The position numbers and the translations under genes are program-made. A stretch of DNA of 64,000 nucleotides from Pandoraea commovens (GTDB taxonomy: Bacteria > Pseudomonadota > Gammaproteobacteria > Burkholderiales > Burkholderiaceae): NCBI RefSeq assembly GCF_902459615.1, contig NZ_CABPSA010000003.1:1-64000 (forward strand), written 5' to 3'. Below the pieces are notes generated by a model. It searched no databases. It was not told where the DNA came from and saw only the letters and a program-made list of their open reading frames with translations. This document shows, one piece after another, positions 1-7,322 of the stretch (positions are counted from its first letter, which is position 1; every line of letters begins with the position of its first letter).

Positions 1-301
1 TCAACAGTTTTTTTCGCTTTCTTCGTTCGTCGCCGTAGCGACTCACAAGCTCCAAAACCACTAACCACCGGGCTTTCCAGCCCGTCGCTTCAACCTCGTC
101 GCTGCTTTCGCTGCGTCGCTGTCGTTGCGAGAGACGGAATATTAATGACGTTCACGAACGAGCGCAAGCCCTTTGTGAAACTATTTTTACGAAGGCGCGT
201 TTTCCTCGGCCTGTCGCGCGTCGCATACGTCATCGCTCTATATATAGGGACGACTCGACACCCCCTCACGCGCGCCCTCACCTTTGGGCACAATAGCGCG
301 C
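1..301. other. Intergenic region upstream of srkA; possible stable-RNA promoter at left edge
   Basis: No convincing protein gene is seen here. Read on the minus strand, the last bases before the window edge are an A-tract (gcgaaaaaaac) followed by tgttga, which resembles an UP-element plus the start of a -35 box of a beta-proteobacterial rRNA or tRNA promoter firing leftwards out of the window. A 6-bp stem with a 4-base loop lies at 69-84 (cgggct / agcccg) without a T-tract. An AT-rich stretch at 238-247 (ctatatatag) may contribute to the srkA promoter. The stable-RNA reading is inference. Confidence 0.35.
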
Positions 302-1312
302 ATGAACACCGATCTCCCCCATGGCGCCGACGCGCCCCAGCACCCGTTCGCCGCTCTGCTCCCCGACACGGTCATTACCGCCGTGGAACAACTTGGGAGT
401 TATAGCGATGGGCGTCTGCTCGCCCTCAACAGCTACGAGAACCGCGTCTACCAGGTGGGAATGGAAGACGGTCCGCCGCTGATCGCGAAGTTCTACCGTC
501 CGCAGCGCTGGACCGACGACGCCATCCTCGAAGAGCACGCCTTCACCCAGACGCTCGCGCATCAAGAAATCCCGGTCGTCGCCCCGCTTGAGATTCACGG
601 CGCGACCCTGCACCACTTCGACGGTTTCCGCTTCGCCCTCTTTCCGCGACGCGGCGGCCGCGCCCCTGAGCTTCAGGATCCTGACACGCTCAACTGGCTC
701 GGCCGCTTTCTCGGACGCATCCACGCCCAAGGCGCAACGCAGCCGTACCAACACCGCCTCACGCTGGACATCGACACCTACGGCCGCGCCCCCGTCGACT
801 ATTTGTGGACGAACGACTTCATCCCGTCCGACTTGCGCGACGCCTGGCGCACCATCGTAGACCTGGCGCTCGATAGCGTCGCCCGCGCTTATGAGCGAGC
901 GGGAGACGTCAAACTGCTACGGGTGCACGGCGACTGCCACGGCGGCAATGTCCTGTGGACGGATACGGGCCCGCACTTCGTCGACTTCGACGACACCTGC
1001 ATGGCCCCGGCGATGCAGGACCTCTGGATGCTGCTCTCCGGCACGCGCGCGGAGATGACCGGTCAGTTGAACGAAGTCCTCTCTGGCTACGAAGACTTCG
1101 CCGACTTCAATCCCCGCGAACTGCATCTGACGGAAGCCTTGCGAACGTTGCGCCTGCTGCACTACAGCGCCTGGCTCGCCCGACGCTGGGACGACCCCGC
1201 GTTTCCCGCAGCATTTCCGTGGTTCAACACGCAACGTTATTGGCAGGACCGAATCCTCGAGCTTCGCGAACAAGTCGCATTGATGGATGAACCGCCGCTG
1301 ACCTGGCGCTAA
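302..1312 (+). CDS. srkA: Stress response serine/threonine protein kinase SrkA (YihE/RdoA)
   Basis: A 336-residue protein of the aminoglycoside-phosphotransferase/choline-kinase fold. The catalytic loop reads HGDCHGGNVLW (about residues 213-223) followed by the metal-binding VDFDD, the Brenner-type signature of this fold. The N-terminal part has the SrkA-like SYENRVYQVG nucleotide-binding strand and an AKFYRP segment carrying the ATP-contacting lysine. Family members are cytoplasmic kinases that dampen stress-induced killing. The ATG at 302 was chosen over an in-frame TTG at 284 because the family starts just before this point. It is monocistronic and converges with the next gene. Confidence 0.9.
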   Translation: MNTDLPHGADAPQHPFAALLPDTVITAVEQLGSYSDGRLLALNSYENRVYQVGMEDGPPLIAKFYRPQRWTDDAILEEHAFTQTLAHQEIPVVAPLEIHGATLHHFDGFRFALFPRRGGRAPELQDPDTLNWLGRFLGRIHAQGATQPYQHRLTLDIDTYGRAPVDYLWTNDFIPSDLRDAWRTIVDLALDSVARAYERAGDVKLLRVHGDCHGGNVLWTDTGPHFVDFDDTCMAPAMQDLWMLLSGTRAEMTGQLNEVLSGYEDFADFNPRELHLTEALRTLRLLHYSAWLARRWDDPAFPAAFPWFNTQRYWQDRILELREQVALMDEPPLTWR

Positions 1313-1402
1313 CCGTCGCTCGGTGAGTCGAACCACTCAACCTACGCCGCCCGGCACCCACGCCCGACGTACGACGTCGTCGAACGCGTGCCGCCGGGCG
1401 CA

Positions 1403-1861
1403 CTACCACCACCGCCACATCGCGAACGCCAGCGCCGCCACGACGCACCACTCCGCACTCGACCCCGTCGTCACATAGAGTGGCGACCGAAAGCGCGTTC
1501 GAAGCGGCCAACAGAGCGGCACACCGGAGGGCGTCAACCAGTCGGCCAGCAGATGCGAGAGATATCCCGCACATAACGCGAGCATCCACGGCGGCACATG
1601 CCCCCACCCATAAATACATGCAGCGATGGCGAGCGCGGGCAGCAAAAGCGAGTGCGTCATGCCGCGATGTCCGAACACCCCGGAGATCACCAGTGACACC
1701 GGGGCAATGCGACGCCCCAACATACTCTTTGGATGATCGATGTCGGGCAGCAACGCGCCGACGAGCGTAAGCGGCCACGCATGAACGCTGGCAGCCCAAC
1801 CGGTGCGATGCATCAGCCACGTGGCAGCGACACCGAAAATGAGATGACTTCTGGCTTGCAT
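1403..1861 (-). CDS. YdjM-like inner-membrane metal-dependent hydrolase (DUF457)
   Basis: A 152-residue membrane protein with about four hydrophobic segments. The conserved pieces are LLPDIDHPKSMLGRR, GHRGMTHSLL and GYLSHLLADWLTPSGVPL; the Asp/His residues in these are the presumed metal ligands of the YdjM/DUF457 family, annotated as membrane-bound metal-dependent hydrolases of unknown substrate. The start at 1861 (MQARSHLIFG) matches the usual family N-terminus; a longer in-frame start exists at 1900. It lies tail-to-tail with srkA, so it is not part of that transcript. In E. coli the homologue is LexA-regulated, but no obvious LexA box was seen here. Confidence 0.82.
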   Translation of the reverse strand: MQARSHLIFGVAATWLMHRTGWAASVHAWPLTLVGALLPDIDHPKSMLGRRIAPVSLVISGVFGHRGMTHSLLLPALAIAACIYGWGHVPPWMLALCAGYLSHLLADWLTPSGVPLCWPLRTRFRSPLYVTTGSSAEWCVVAALAFAMWRWW

Positions 1862-2226
1862 AAAGGGCGAGTGAACAGGTAACGGCCCGCGAAATCGCAT
1901 GCGATTCCGCGCCTGAAAAGGGGCCGAAGTCTACCACCGCGCACGGCCTGTGACTTTCACGATTGCGCCGTTCGTCACCACACCGAAAACCAACGCGCAA
2001 GGCCTTCGCCTTCCCAAACCGGAAACATCGGCAAATACGACACGTTCGCCGTTTTTTCACTGCAATCCGATTGACGGTGTCATATGCGGCCCGTACGATC
2101 CCGCCGACCGATTACACAATCGATTGCGCGTCCGGCAAATCGACAGGCGGATTCACCGCAAATCCGCCACAGATTCACAGCAAGACGACGCCGCACACAG
2201 AGAACAGGTCCCCGCCGGAGTTTTCG

Positions 2227-2955
2227 ATGAAGAAGTTTCTGATCCTCGCCGCGACACTCGCGCCGCTGGCCGCACACGCGACGAACCCGCTCGTCACGGA
2301 CGACACCGGTACGCAAGACACGGGCAACTGGCAGCTCGAACTCAACAGCGAATGGCTGACGCAGCCGACCTCGCGTCAACAGCAGTGGACCAACACGCTG
2401 ACCTACGGTGTCCTGCCAAATCTCGACGTCGCCATTCAAGCCCCCTATCAGCGCACGCACCCCGACGGCGACGGTTGGACCAGCGGCTTCACCGATCTCC
2501 AGTTGCAAGCCAAATGGCGCTTCCTCGAAGGGGAACAGTGGAGTCTCGGCTTCAAGCCTTTCATCACACTCCCGACGGCCAGTCAGGACCGCGGCCTGGG
2601 CAACGGCCGCGCGACGACCGGGGCGAATCTGTTGATGCAGTACAACCTCGATCGCTGGACGTTCCTCGCGAACGTCGGCTACACGTGGAACAACAACGGC
2701 CTGGGCAATCGCACAAGCTTGTGGAATGCGTCGACGGCCGTGCTCTTCAGCGTGACGGAGGAGGTCCGACTCGTCGGCGACATCGGACTGGCCACCAATC
2801 CCGATAGCACGACATCGACCAAACCGGCCTACGCACTGGTCGGCGTCGTCTACAGCCCGACGAAGGATCTCGATCTGGACGTTGGCTACAAGCGCGGCCT
2901 GAACCCCGCATCCCTGAGCCATTCCGTACAGGCGGGCGTCACGATTCGGTGGTGA
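2227..2955 (+). CDS. Outer-membrane transporter-like protein (phenol-degradation MetA-type beta barrel)
   Basis: A 242-residue exported protein. Residues 1-20 (MKKFLILAATLAPLAAHA) form a clean Sec signal peptide. The mature part alternates aromatic and polar residues in amphipathic strands and ends in a terminal aromatic residue (TIRW), typical of a small outer-membrane beta barrel. Segments such as NWQLELNSEW, VAIQAPYQR and DLDVGYKRGL resemble the putative phenol-degradation MetA-pathway family, often annotated simply as transporter. The ATG at 2227 was chosen because the signal peptide starts there; longer upstream readings give no sensible N-terminus. It appears monocistronic; the substrate is unknown. 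Confidence 0.75.
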   Translation: MKKFLILAATLAPLAAHATNPLVTDDTGTQDTGNWQLELNSEWLTQPTSRQQQWTNTLTYGVLPNLDVAIQAPYQRTHPDGDGWTSGFTDLQLQAKWRFLEGEQWSLGFKPFITLPTASQDRGLGNGRATTGANLLMQYNLDRWTFLANVGYTWNNNGLGNRTSLWNASTAVLFSVTEEVRLVGDIGLATNPDSTTSTKPAYALVGVVYSPTKDLDLDVGYKRGLNPASLSHSVQAGVTIRW

Positions 2956-3037
2956 GCGGTGAATGCGCGGGATGCTTAAAAAACGCACACCTCGCGCATG
3001 AAATTCGGGAGCACCTTAAATTTAATGTCATAAATGC

Positions 3038-3067
3038 TTGACACAATGCACAGAATACCCGTATTAT
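3038..3067 (+). promoter_or_regulatory. Sigma-70 promoter of initiator tRNA
   Basis: A perfect -35 box TTGACA (3038-3043) is separated by 18 bases from a -10 box TATTAT (3062-3067). The mature tRNA begins 13 bases after the -10 box, so the transcript would carry only a few extra 5' bases. Confidence 0.75.
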
Positions 3068-3080
3068 TCTTCTTCTCAGA

Positions 3081-3157
3081 CGCGGGGTGGAGCAGTCTGG
3101 CAGCTCGTCGGGCTCATAACCCGAAGGTCACAGGTTCAAATCCTGTCCCCGCAACCA
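3081..3157 (+). tRNA. Initiator tRNA-fMet (CAT)
   Basis: A 77-base tRNA with encoded CCA (3155-3157). The anticodon CAT is at 3115-3117. It is the initiator rather than the elongator type: the anticodon stem has three consecutive G-C pairs (tcGGGctcataaCCCga) and the first base is an unpaired C opposite A72. The T-arm contains ggttcaaatcc. It is a single-gene unit with its own promoter just upstream and a strong terminator just downstream. Confidence 0.97.
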
Positions 3158-3163
3158 AATACG

Positions 3164-3200
3164 AAAAGCTCGTTGATCGCAAGATCAACGAGCTTTTGTC
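3164..3200 (+). terminator. Intrinsic terminator of tRNA-fMet
   Basis: A perfect 15-bp inverted repeat (3164-3178 and 3183-3197, core agctcgttgatc) closed by a GCAA tetraloop and ending in TTTT begins 6 bases after the tRNA CCA end. The A/T ends make it potentially active in both directions. Confidence 0.9.
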
Positions 3201-3326
3201 ATTCTGACGTCGATTTTCAGGCGTCCGCCGACGACTCTCCCGATCGGTGATCGAACCTACCATTCGCGTGTCGCCCGCCTAAAATGAAAACGGCACCATC
3301 GCCAACGTTTTCATGCGGAGCGCATC

Positions 3327-4139
3327 ATGCCCGACCATGACAAGCGATTCTCCGGCACCATCGCACAGTGCTACGACACGTTGATGGTGCCACTGATCTT
3401 CCACGCCTACGCGACAGACACGGCCACGCTTGTCGCAGCGTCACATCCCGCAACCGTCCTTGAGACGGCGGCGGGCAGCGGCGCAGTGACACGCGCCCTC
3501 GCGCCGAAGCTCGACGCCCATGCACACTACATCGTCACCGATTTGAACCGCCCGATGCTCGACTACGCCGCAAATCGGCAACCTGTCGATGACCGGCTCG
3601 AATGGCGTCAGGCCGACGCGCTCGCCCTGCCGTTCGATCCCGCCTCGTTCGATGTCGTCGTCTGCCAGTTCGGTGCGATGTTTTTCCCCGACCGCACGCA
3701 GGGATATGCGCAAGCCCGACGGGTGCTAAAGCCGGGCGGGCGTTTTGTCTTCAGCGTCTGGGATCGCATCGAGGAAAATGATTTCGCCAACGAAGTCACC
3801 GACGCACTCGCCACACTTTTTTCCGACGACCCGCCGCGTTTTCTCGTGCGTACTCCGCACGGCTATTACGACGTCAACCGTATCCGTGACGATCTGACAC
3901 GCGCCGGATTCACTGACATCTCGATCGAGACGCACGCCAAGACCAGCCACGCGGCTTCCGCCCGCGACGCCGCCACCGCCTACTGCCACGGCACGCCGCT
4001 CCGTAACGAAATAGAAGCCCGAAATGCCTCGGCTCTTCCGATGGCGACCGACCTCGCAACGAAGGTCATTGCCGCGCGTCATGGCGCCGGACGCGTCAGT
4101 GGGAAGATTCAGGCGCACGTCATCGTGGCGACGGGATAG
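3327..4139 (+). CDS. Class I SAM-dependent methyltransferase (Methyltransf_11 type)
   Basis: A 270-residue Rossmann-fold methyltransferase. Motif I is VLETAAGSGAVTRAL (about 45-59, the SAM-binding glycine loop), an acidic residue follows in YIVTDLNRPML, motif II/III is WRQADALALPFDPASFDVVVCQFGAMFF, and a post-motif LKPGGRFVFSVWD follows. These match ubiE-like cytoplasmic methyltransferases; the substrate cannot be told. The ATG at 3327 is preceded by gcggagcg at suitable ribosome-binding distance. It stands alone between the tRNA terminator and a convergent gene. Confidence 0.85.
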   Translation: MPDHDKRFSGTIAQCYDTLMVPLIFHAYATDTATLVAASHPATVLETAAGSGAVTRALAPKLDAHAHYIVTDLNRPMLDYAANRQPVDDRLEWRQADALALPFDPASFDVVVCQFGAMFFPDRTQGYAQARRVLKPGGRFVFSVWDRIEENDFANEVTDALATLFSDDPPRFLVRTPHGYYDVNRIRDDLTRAGFTDISIETHAKTSHAASARDAATAYCHGTPLRNEIEARNASALPMATDLATKVIAARHGAGRVSGKIQAHVIVATG

Positions 4140-4184
4140 CCCGCATGAGGTATGAGCACGCCTCATGCCCCACGCGTGCGCCCA

Positions 4185-5153
4185 TCAATCGCGCAGCCGA
4201 ACAAACCGTTGCTCTACAACGCGGCTTCCCCATTGCTCGCCTTCCGCTTCCTCGGCGAGACGAAAACCGAACGATTCGTACAGATGACGAGCCGCGTCGA
4301 GCCCTTTGAACGTCCACAGATAGGTTTCATTGAAACGCGCGTCGACATACGCCATGGCCGCCGACATGAGACGCCGTCCAACGCCCGAGCCACGCAGCAC
4401 GTCGTCCACGATGAACCAACGCAAATGCGCGACCCCCGTCTCCAGATTTCCATCGATGGCGAGCGAGGCCAGCGTGCGTCCGTTCTCGACGTACAACCAT
4501 AGCGCCTTGCCCTCCGCAGGCAACGCCCCGGCAAACTCCGCCAGCCCCGTCGCCACTTTCTTCTCGAAGTAAGCGCCGAAGCCCCAGTGCTCTGCGTAGT
4601 AGCGAGCGTGCAGGCTCGCGATATCGCCGATGCATCCGGGCTGATATCCCTCCGCAATCTGCGCATCGATCCCAGCCTCGTCCACCCGTTTTGCCGAATT
4701 ATCCTGGGCAAGCGCATCCGCATATAACGCGAGTGAGCGGACCAGCGCCTCCTGATCTGCGGGCACGATGCGTCGCAACGCACTTGACACCTGATCCGTC
4801 GCGAAGCGGTCGATCTTGCGCCGCAGCTTCTGCCCGGCCTCGGTCAGCGAGAGCTCGGAGGTTCGCGCGTCGTCGTTGGCTGTCGCGCGCCGCACGAGGC
4901 CGCTGGCCTCCAGCTTCGCCACTTGCCGACTCGTGTTCGATTTGTCGAGGCGCAGAATATTGCCGAGGTCCTTGGCGCTGATGCCGGGCGTCGCGCCGAT
5001 TTCGATGATGGCGTGGACGGCCGAAGGCGCGAGGTCGCTGTCGGCCAGTGTGGTTCGCATGAACCCCAGCTCACGCACCAATTTCCGAGAGAAATCGCGG
5101 AGTTCAAGAATCTCCGCTTCGCGGGGCTTACCGGGCAGATCGACGAGGTCCAT
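4185..5153 (-). CDS. MarR-type regulator fused to a GNAT acetyltransferase domain
   Basis: Two domains are visible. Roughly residues 15-145 form a MarR winged helix (APSAVHAIIEIGATPGISAKDL, then LDKSNTSRQVAKLEASGLVRR and a wing region with DDARTSELSLTEAG). Residues 155-320 form a GNAT domain with the acetyl-CoA loop VDDVLRGSGVGRRLM and a C-terminal ARHLYESFGFRLAEE strand-helix. Such MarR-GNAT fusions are a known family; the acetylated substrate is unknown. ATG 5153 was chosen for spacing to a gtgag element; an ATG at 5165 adds four residues. Two tandem palindromes directly upstream (5208-5245) suggest autoregulation. Confidence 0.88.
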   Translation of the reverse strand: MDLVDLPGKPREAEILELRDFSRKLVRELGFMRTTLADSDLAPSAVHAIIEIGATPGISAKDLGNILRLDKSNTSRQVAKLEASGLVRRATANDDARTSELSLTEAGQKLRRKIDRFATDQVSSALRRIVPADQEALVRSLALYADALAQDNSAKRVDEAGIDAQIAEGYQPGCIGDIASLHARYYAEHWGFGAYFEKKVATGLAEFAGALPAEGKALWLYVENGRTLASLAIDGNLETGVAHLRWFIVDDVLRGSGVGRRLMSAAMAYVDARFNETYLWTFKGLDAARHLYESFGFRLAEEAEGEQWGSRVVEQRFVRLRD

Positions 5154-5207
5154 AGGGCATCTCACACAAGTGGCGAATGACGTCAGACGTGACGGTGACG
5201 CATAGAA

Positions 5208-5245
5208 GTTGCGTCACGCAACCAATATAGTTGCGATTCGCAACT
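5208..5245. promoter_or_regulatory. Two tandem palindromic operators upstream of marR-GNAT
   Basis: GTTGCGTCACGCAAC (5208-5222, 7+1+7 perfect) and AGTTGCGATTCGCAACT (5229-5245, 8+1+8 perfect) share the core GTTGCG-N3-CGCAAC. Their centres are 22 bp apart, two helical turns, so bound dimers would sit on one DNA face. They lie 55-92 bases upstream of the MarR-GNAT start and are the most likely binding sites of that protein (inference). Confidence 0.7.
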
Positions 5246-5293
5246 TGTGCAAGGCAGTCGATTCCCGCGATGCCGGAGAACCGGCGAATCCCA

Positions 5294-6679
5294 TCAAAAC
5301 GGCATCTGCTCAATGACCTCACGCACCTCGGCGAGCACAGGTGCGACCTGCGCCTCGCTCATCGAACTCAATCCCAGCCGAAGGGCATGAGGCGCGTGCC
5401 GCGTGGTCGCGTAAGCCTGCGCCTTCGAAACAGCGATACCGCGCGCAGCCAGCGCGGACGCCACCCGATCCATACGCAACCCTTCGGGCAGCGGCAGCCA
5501 GAGAAACAAAGACGACGGATTCGCGACCACCTCCATGCCGCGCAACGCCTCACGGGCAACCGTCTGACGCCGCTTCGCCTGCGTGCGCTGACGTCCCTCC
5601 AGACGCTCGACGTCACCACTCGCGAGCCAGCGTGTCGCGATGGCCGTAACCACACTCGACAGACTCCAGTACGACGCCCGCACCACACGTTTGACCTGCG
5701 CTGCATACGTCTCAGGCGCAACGACATACCCGAAGCGCAAGCCCGTCGCCACGCTCTTCGAGAGACTCGACACGTAAAACGTACGCTCGGGCGCGAGCGT
5801 GACGATAGACGGTCCCGCGTTATCAACGAGATACGCATAAGTCGCATCTTCAATGATCAGGCAATCGTAACGTCGCGCAATCTCGACCAATCGCCGGCGC
5901 TGTGCCGTGCTCAACACCCAACCCAACGGGTTGTGCAACGTCGGCATCGTATAGATGGCCCGCACGGCATGGCGACGGCACACCGCTTCCAGCGCGTCGA
6001 GATCGGGGACCACATGCCCGCTTCGCGCGCTTGGCGCGCTTGGCACACTACGCTCGCTATGCCCCGCCGCGACGGGCTTCAACGCCAGCCCTGCCAGCGA
6101 CGCCGTCATCTTGAATCCCGGATACGTCAGCGCGTCGACAGCCACAGCATCGCCCGGGCGCAACGCCGTTCGCACCACGACGTCGAGGCCTTGTTGCGCG
6201 CCACCGACGAGAAAGACGCACTCCCCCGTCACGTCGATCCCTCGCGCACGACGCAGATACGCCGCCACCGCCTCGCGTTCATGTTGCCGACCGCCGGGCG
6301 GCTGCTGATGCATCAGCGCACTGAGATCGCCAGCCGTCGCCAGCTCACGCAATGTCGCGCGCAGCAACTCGCTCTGATCCGGCCATGACGGATGGTTGAA
6401 CGACAGATCCACGGCGCTGGAACTCAACCGCGCCTCGTCGTCGACGTCCCACTCGCGTTGCATCGGACGATCTCGCACGAACGTCCCCCGCCCCACCTCG
6501 CCGACGACCAGCCCCAGATCTCGCAGCTTCGCGTAGACCTTGGTCGCGGACGCAATTGCAATGCCGTACTGCGACGCAAGTTTTCGATGCGTCGGCAGTG
6601 CCGAACCCGGCGACAGCACACCGCTGCGGATATCGTCCGACAGGCGTTGGACAAGCGAGGAGACGGGGGAATCGGTCAT
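5294..6679 (-). CDS. MocR/PdxR-family regulator (GntR helix-turn-helix plus class I aminotransferase domain)
   Basis: A 461-residue two-domain regulator. Residues 1-70 are a GntR winged helix (SLVQRLSDDIRSGVL, LPTHRKLASQYG, then GRGTFV). The remainder is an aminotransferase fold I domain with GGAQQGLDVVVRTALRPGD, PTLHNPLGWVLS, EDATYAYL and the PLP lysine in SSLSKSVATGLRFGY. MocR proteins use PLP or amino-acid adducts as effectors. ATG 6679 was chosen because the helix-turn-helix begins directly after it; an upstream extension to 6778 is AT-poor and unlike the family. A 7-bp inverted repeat just upstream sits between it and the divergent thioesterase gene. Confidence 0.88.
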   Translation of the reverse strand: MTDSPVSSLVQRLSDDIRSGVLSPGSALPTHRKLASQYGIAIASATKVYAKLRDLGLVVGEVGRGTFVRDRPMQREWDVDDEARLSSSAVDLSFNHPSWPDQSELLRATLRELATAGDLSALMHQQPPGGRQHEREAVAAYLRRARGIDVTGECVFLVGGAQQGLDVVVRTALRPGDAVAVDALTYPGFKMTASLAGLALKPVAAGHSERSVPSAPSARSGHVVPDLDALEAVCRRHAVRAIYTMPTLHNPLGWVLSTAQRRRLVEIARRYDCLIIEDATYAYLVDNAGPSIVTLAPERTFYVSSLSKSVATGLRFGYVVAPETYAAQVKRVVRASYWSLSSVVTAIATRWLASGDVERLEGRQRTQAKRRQTVAREALRGMEVVANPSSLFLWLPLPEGLRMDRVASALAARGIAVSKAQAYATTRHAPHALRLGLSSMSEAQVAPVLAEVREVIEQMPF

Positions 6680-6690
6680 GACTGTACGTA

Positions 6691-6710
6691 GGACAATTTC
6701 TTGATTGTCC
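6691..6710. promoter_or_regulatory. Inverted repeat between mocR-type gene and thioesterase gene
   Basis: GGACAAT-TTCTTG-ATTGTCC is a perfect 7-bp inverted repeat with a 6-base spacer, 12 bases upstream of the MocR start codon and 49 bases upstream of the divergent thioesterase start. A binding site for the adjacent MocR regulator is the simplest reading (inference). Confidence 0.55.
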
Positions 6711-6758
6711 GATTCTAGGCGGCGACACTGCAGATCGCAAACGTCAAACGAGACCGCC

Positions 6759-7259
6759 ATGCCCCAGACGACCGACATGCCCCAAGACGCGCAATACCCG
6801 GTGCTGACCTACTTGCAGCGGATGCTTGACGGCACACTCAACGCAGACGAATCCCTCCACATGCGCTACCCGACGGCGATCTCGCAATTCCTCGGCTTTC
6901 GAATCGTGGAAGTCGGCGAGGCGCTCGCCGTCATCGAACTCAATACTCACCCTGAGATCCACGGCAACCAGCAAGGCACCGTACACGGCGGCCTGCTGTG
7001 CGAGCTGGCAGACGCGGCCATCGGCACCGCGCACTCGACGCTCATGGGCGAAGGCGAGACGTTCACGAGCATCGATCTGAAGGCGACGTTCTTGCGCCCG
7101 GTGTGGGACGCATGTCTGCTGGCACGCGCGTGGGCGACGCATCGCGGGCGCACCGTCTCGCACTATCAGTGCGACATCCTGCGTGAGGACGGCAAGGTCG
7201 TCGCACGCGTGGACAGCGCCGTCATGACCCTGCGCGGCGAGCATGCGAAGGGGCGGTGA
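6759..7259 (+). CDS. PaaI-family hotdog-fold thioesterase
   Basis: A 166-residue hotdog-fold protein. The hallmark HGGLLCELADAAIGTAHSTL (around residues 75-94) supplies the catalytic helix of PaaI/YbgC-like acyl-CoA thioesterases, followed by the FTSIDLKATFLRPV strand and the C-terminal DGKVVARVDSAVMTL. Substrate is not predictable beyond an acyl- or aryl-CoA. The start at 6759 is the first ATG giving a family-like N-terminus. It is divergent from the MocR regulator, which may control it. Confidence 0.85.
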   Translation: MPQTTDMPQDAQYPVLTYLQRMLDGTLNADESLHMRYPTAISQFLGFRIVEVGEALAVIELNTHPEIHGNQQGTVHGGLLCELADAAIGTAHSTLMGEGETFTSIDLKATFLRPVWDACLLARAWATHRGRTVSHYQCDILREDGKVVARVDSAVMTLRGEHAKGR

Positions 7260-7265
7260 CAAAAA

Positions 7266-7298
7266 GTAAAAAGCCCGCCGATCACGAGACCGGCGGGC
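7266..7298 (-). terminator. Intrinsic terminator of the autotransporter gene
   Basis: Reading leftwards, the arms gcccgccg (7291-7298) and cggcgggc (7273-7280) enclose a 10-base loop and are followed by TTTTT-AC-TTTTT. It lies 25 bases beyond the stop codon of the giant minus-strand gene. On the plus strand the thioesterase could also use the hairpin, but there is no T-tract in that direction. Confidence 0.85.
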
Positions 7299-7322
7299 CT
7301 GTTCAACCAATGACGACGACCT

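Noticed and set aside
1224-2060. 278-codon minus-strand frame overlapping the YdjM-like gene
   Set aside because: It is an out-of-frame, Arg/Cys/Ala-rich translation with no motif, whereas the 152-residue frame carries clear DUF457 motifs.
3157-3300. Attachment site at the tRNA-fMet or tRNA-Arg 3' ends
   Set aside because: No repeated copy of either tRNA 3' end and no integrase gene was noticed in the window.
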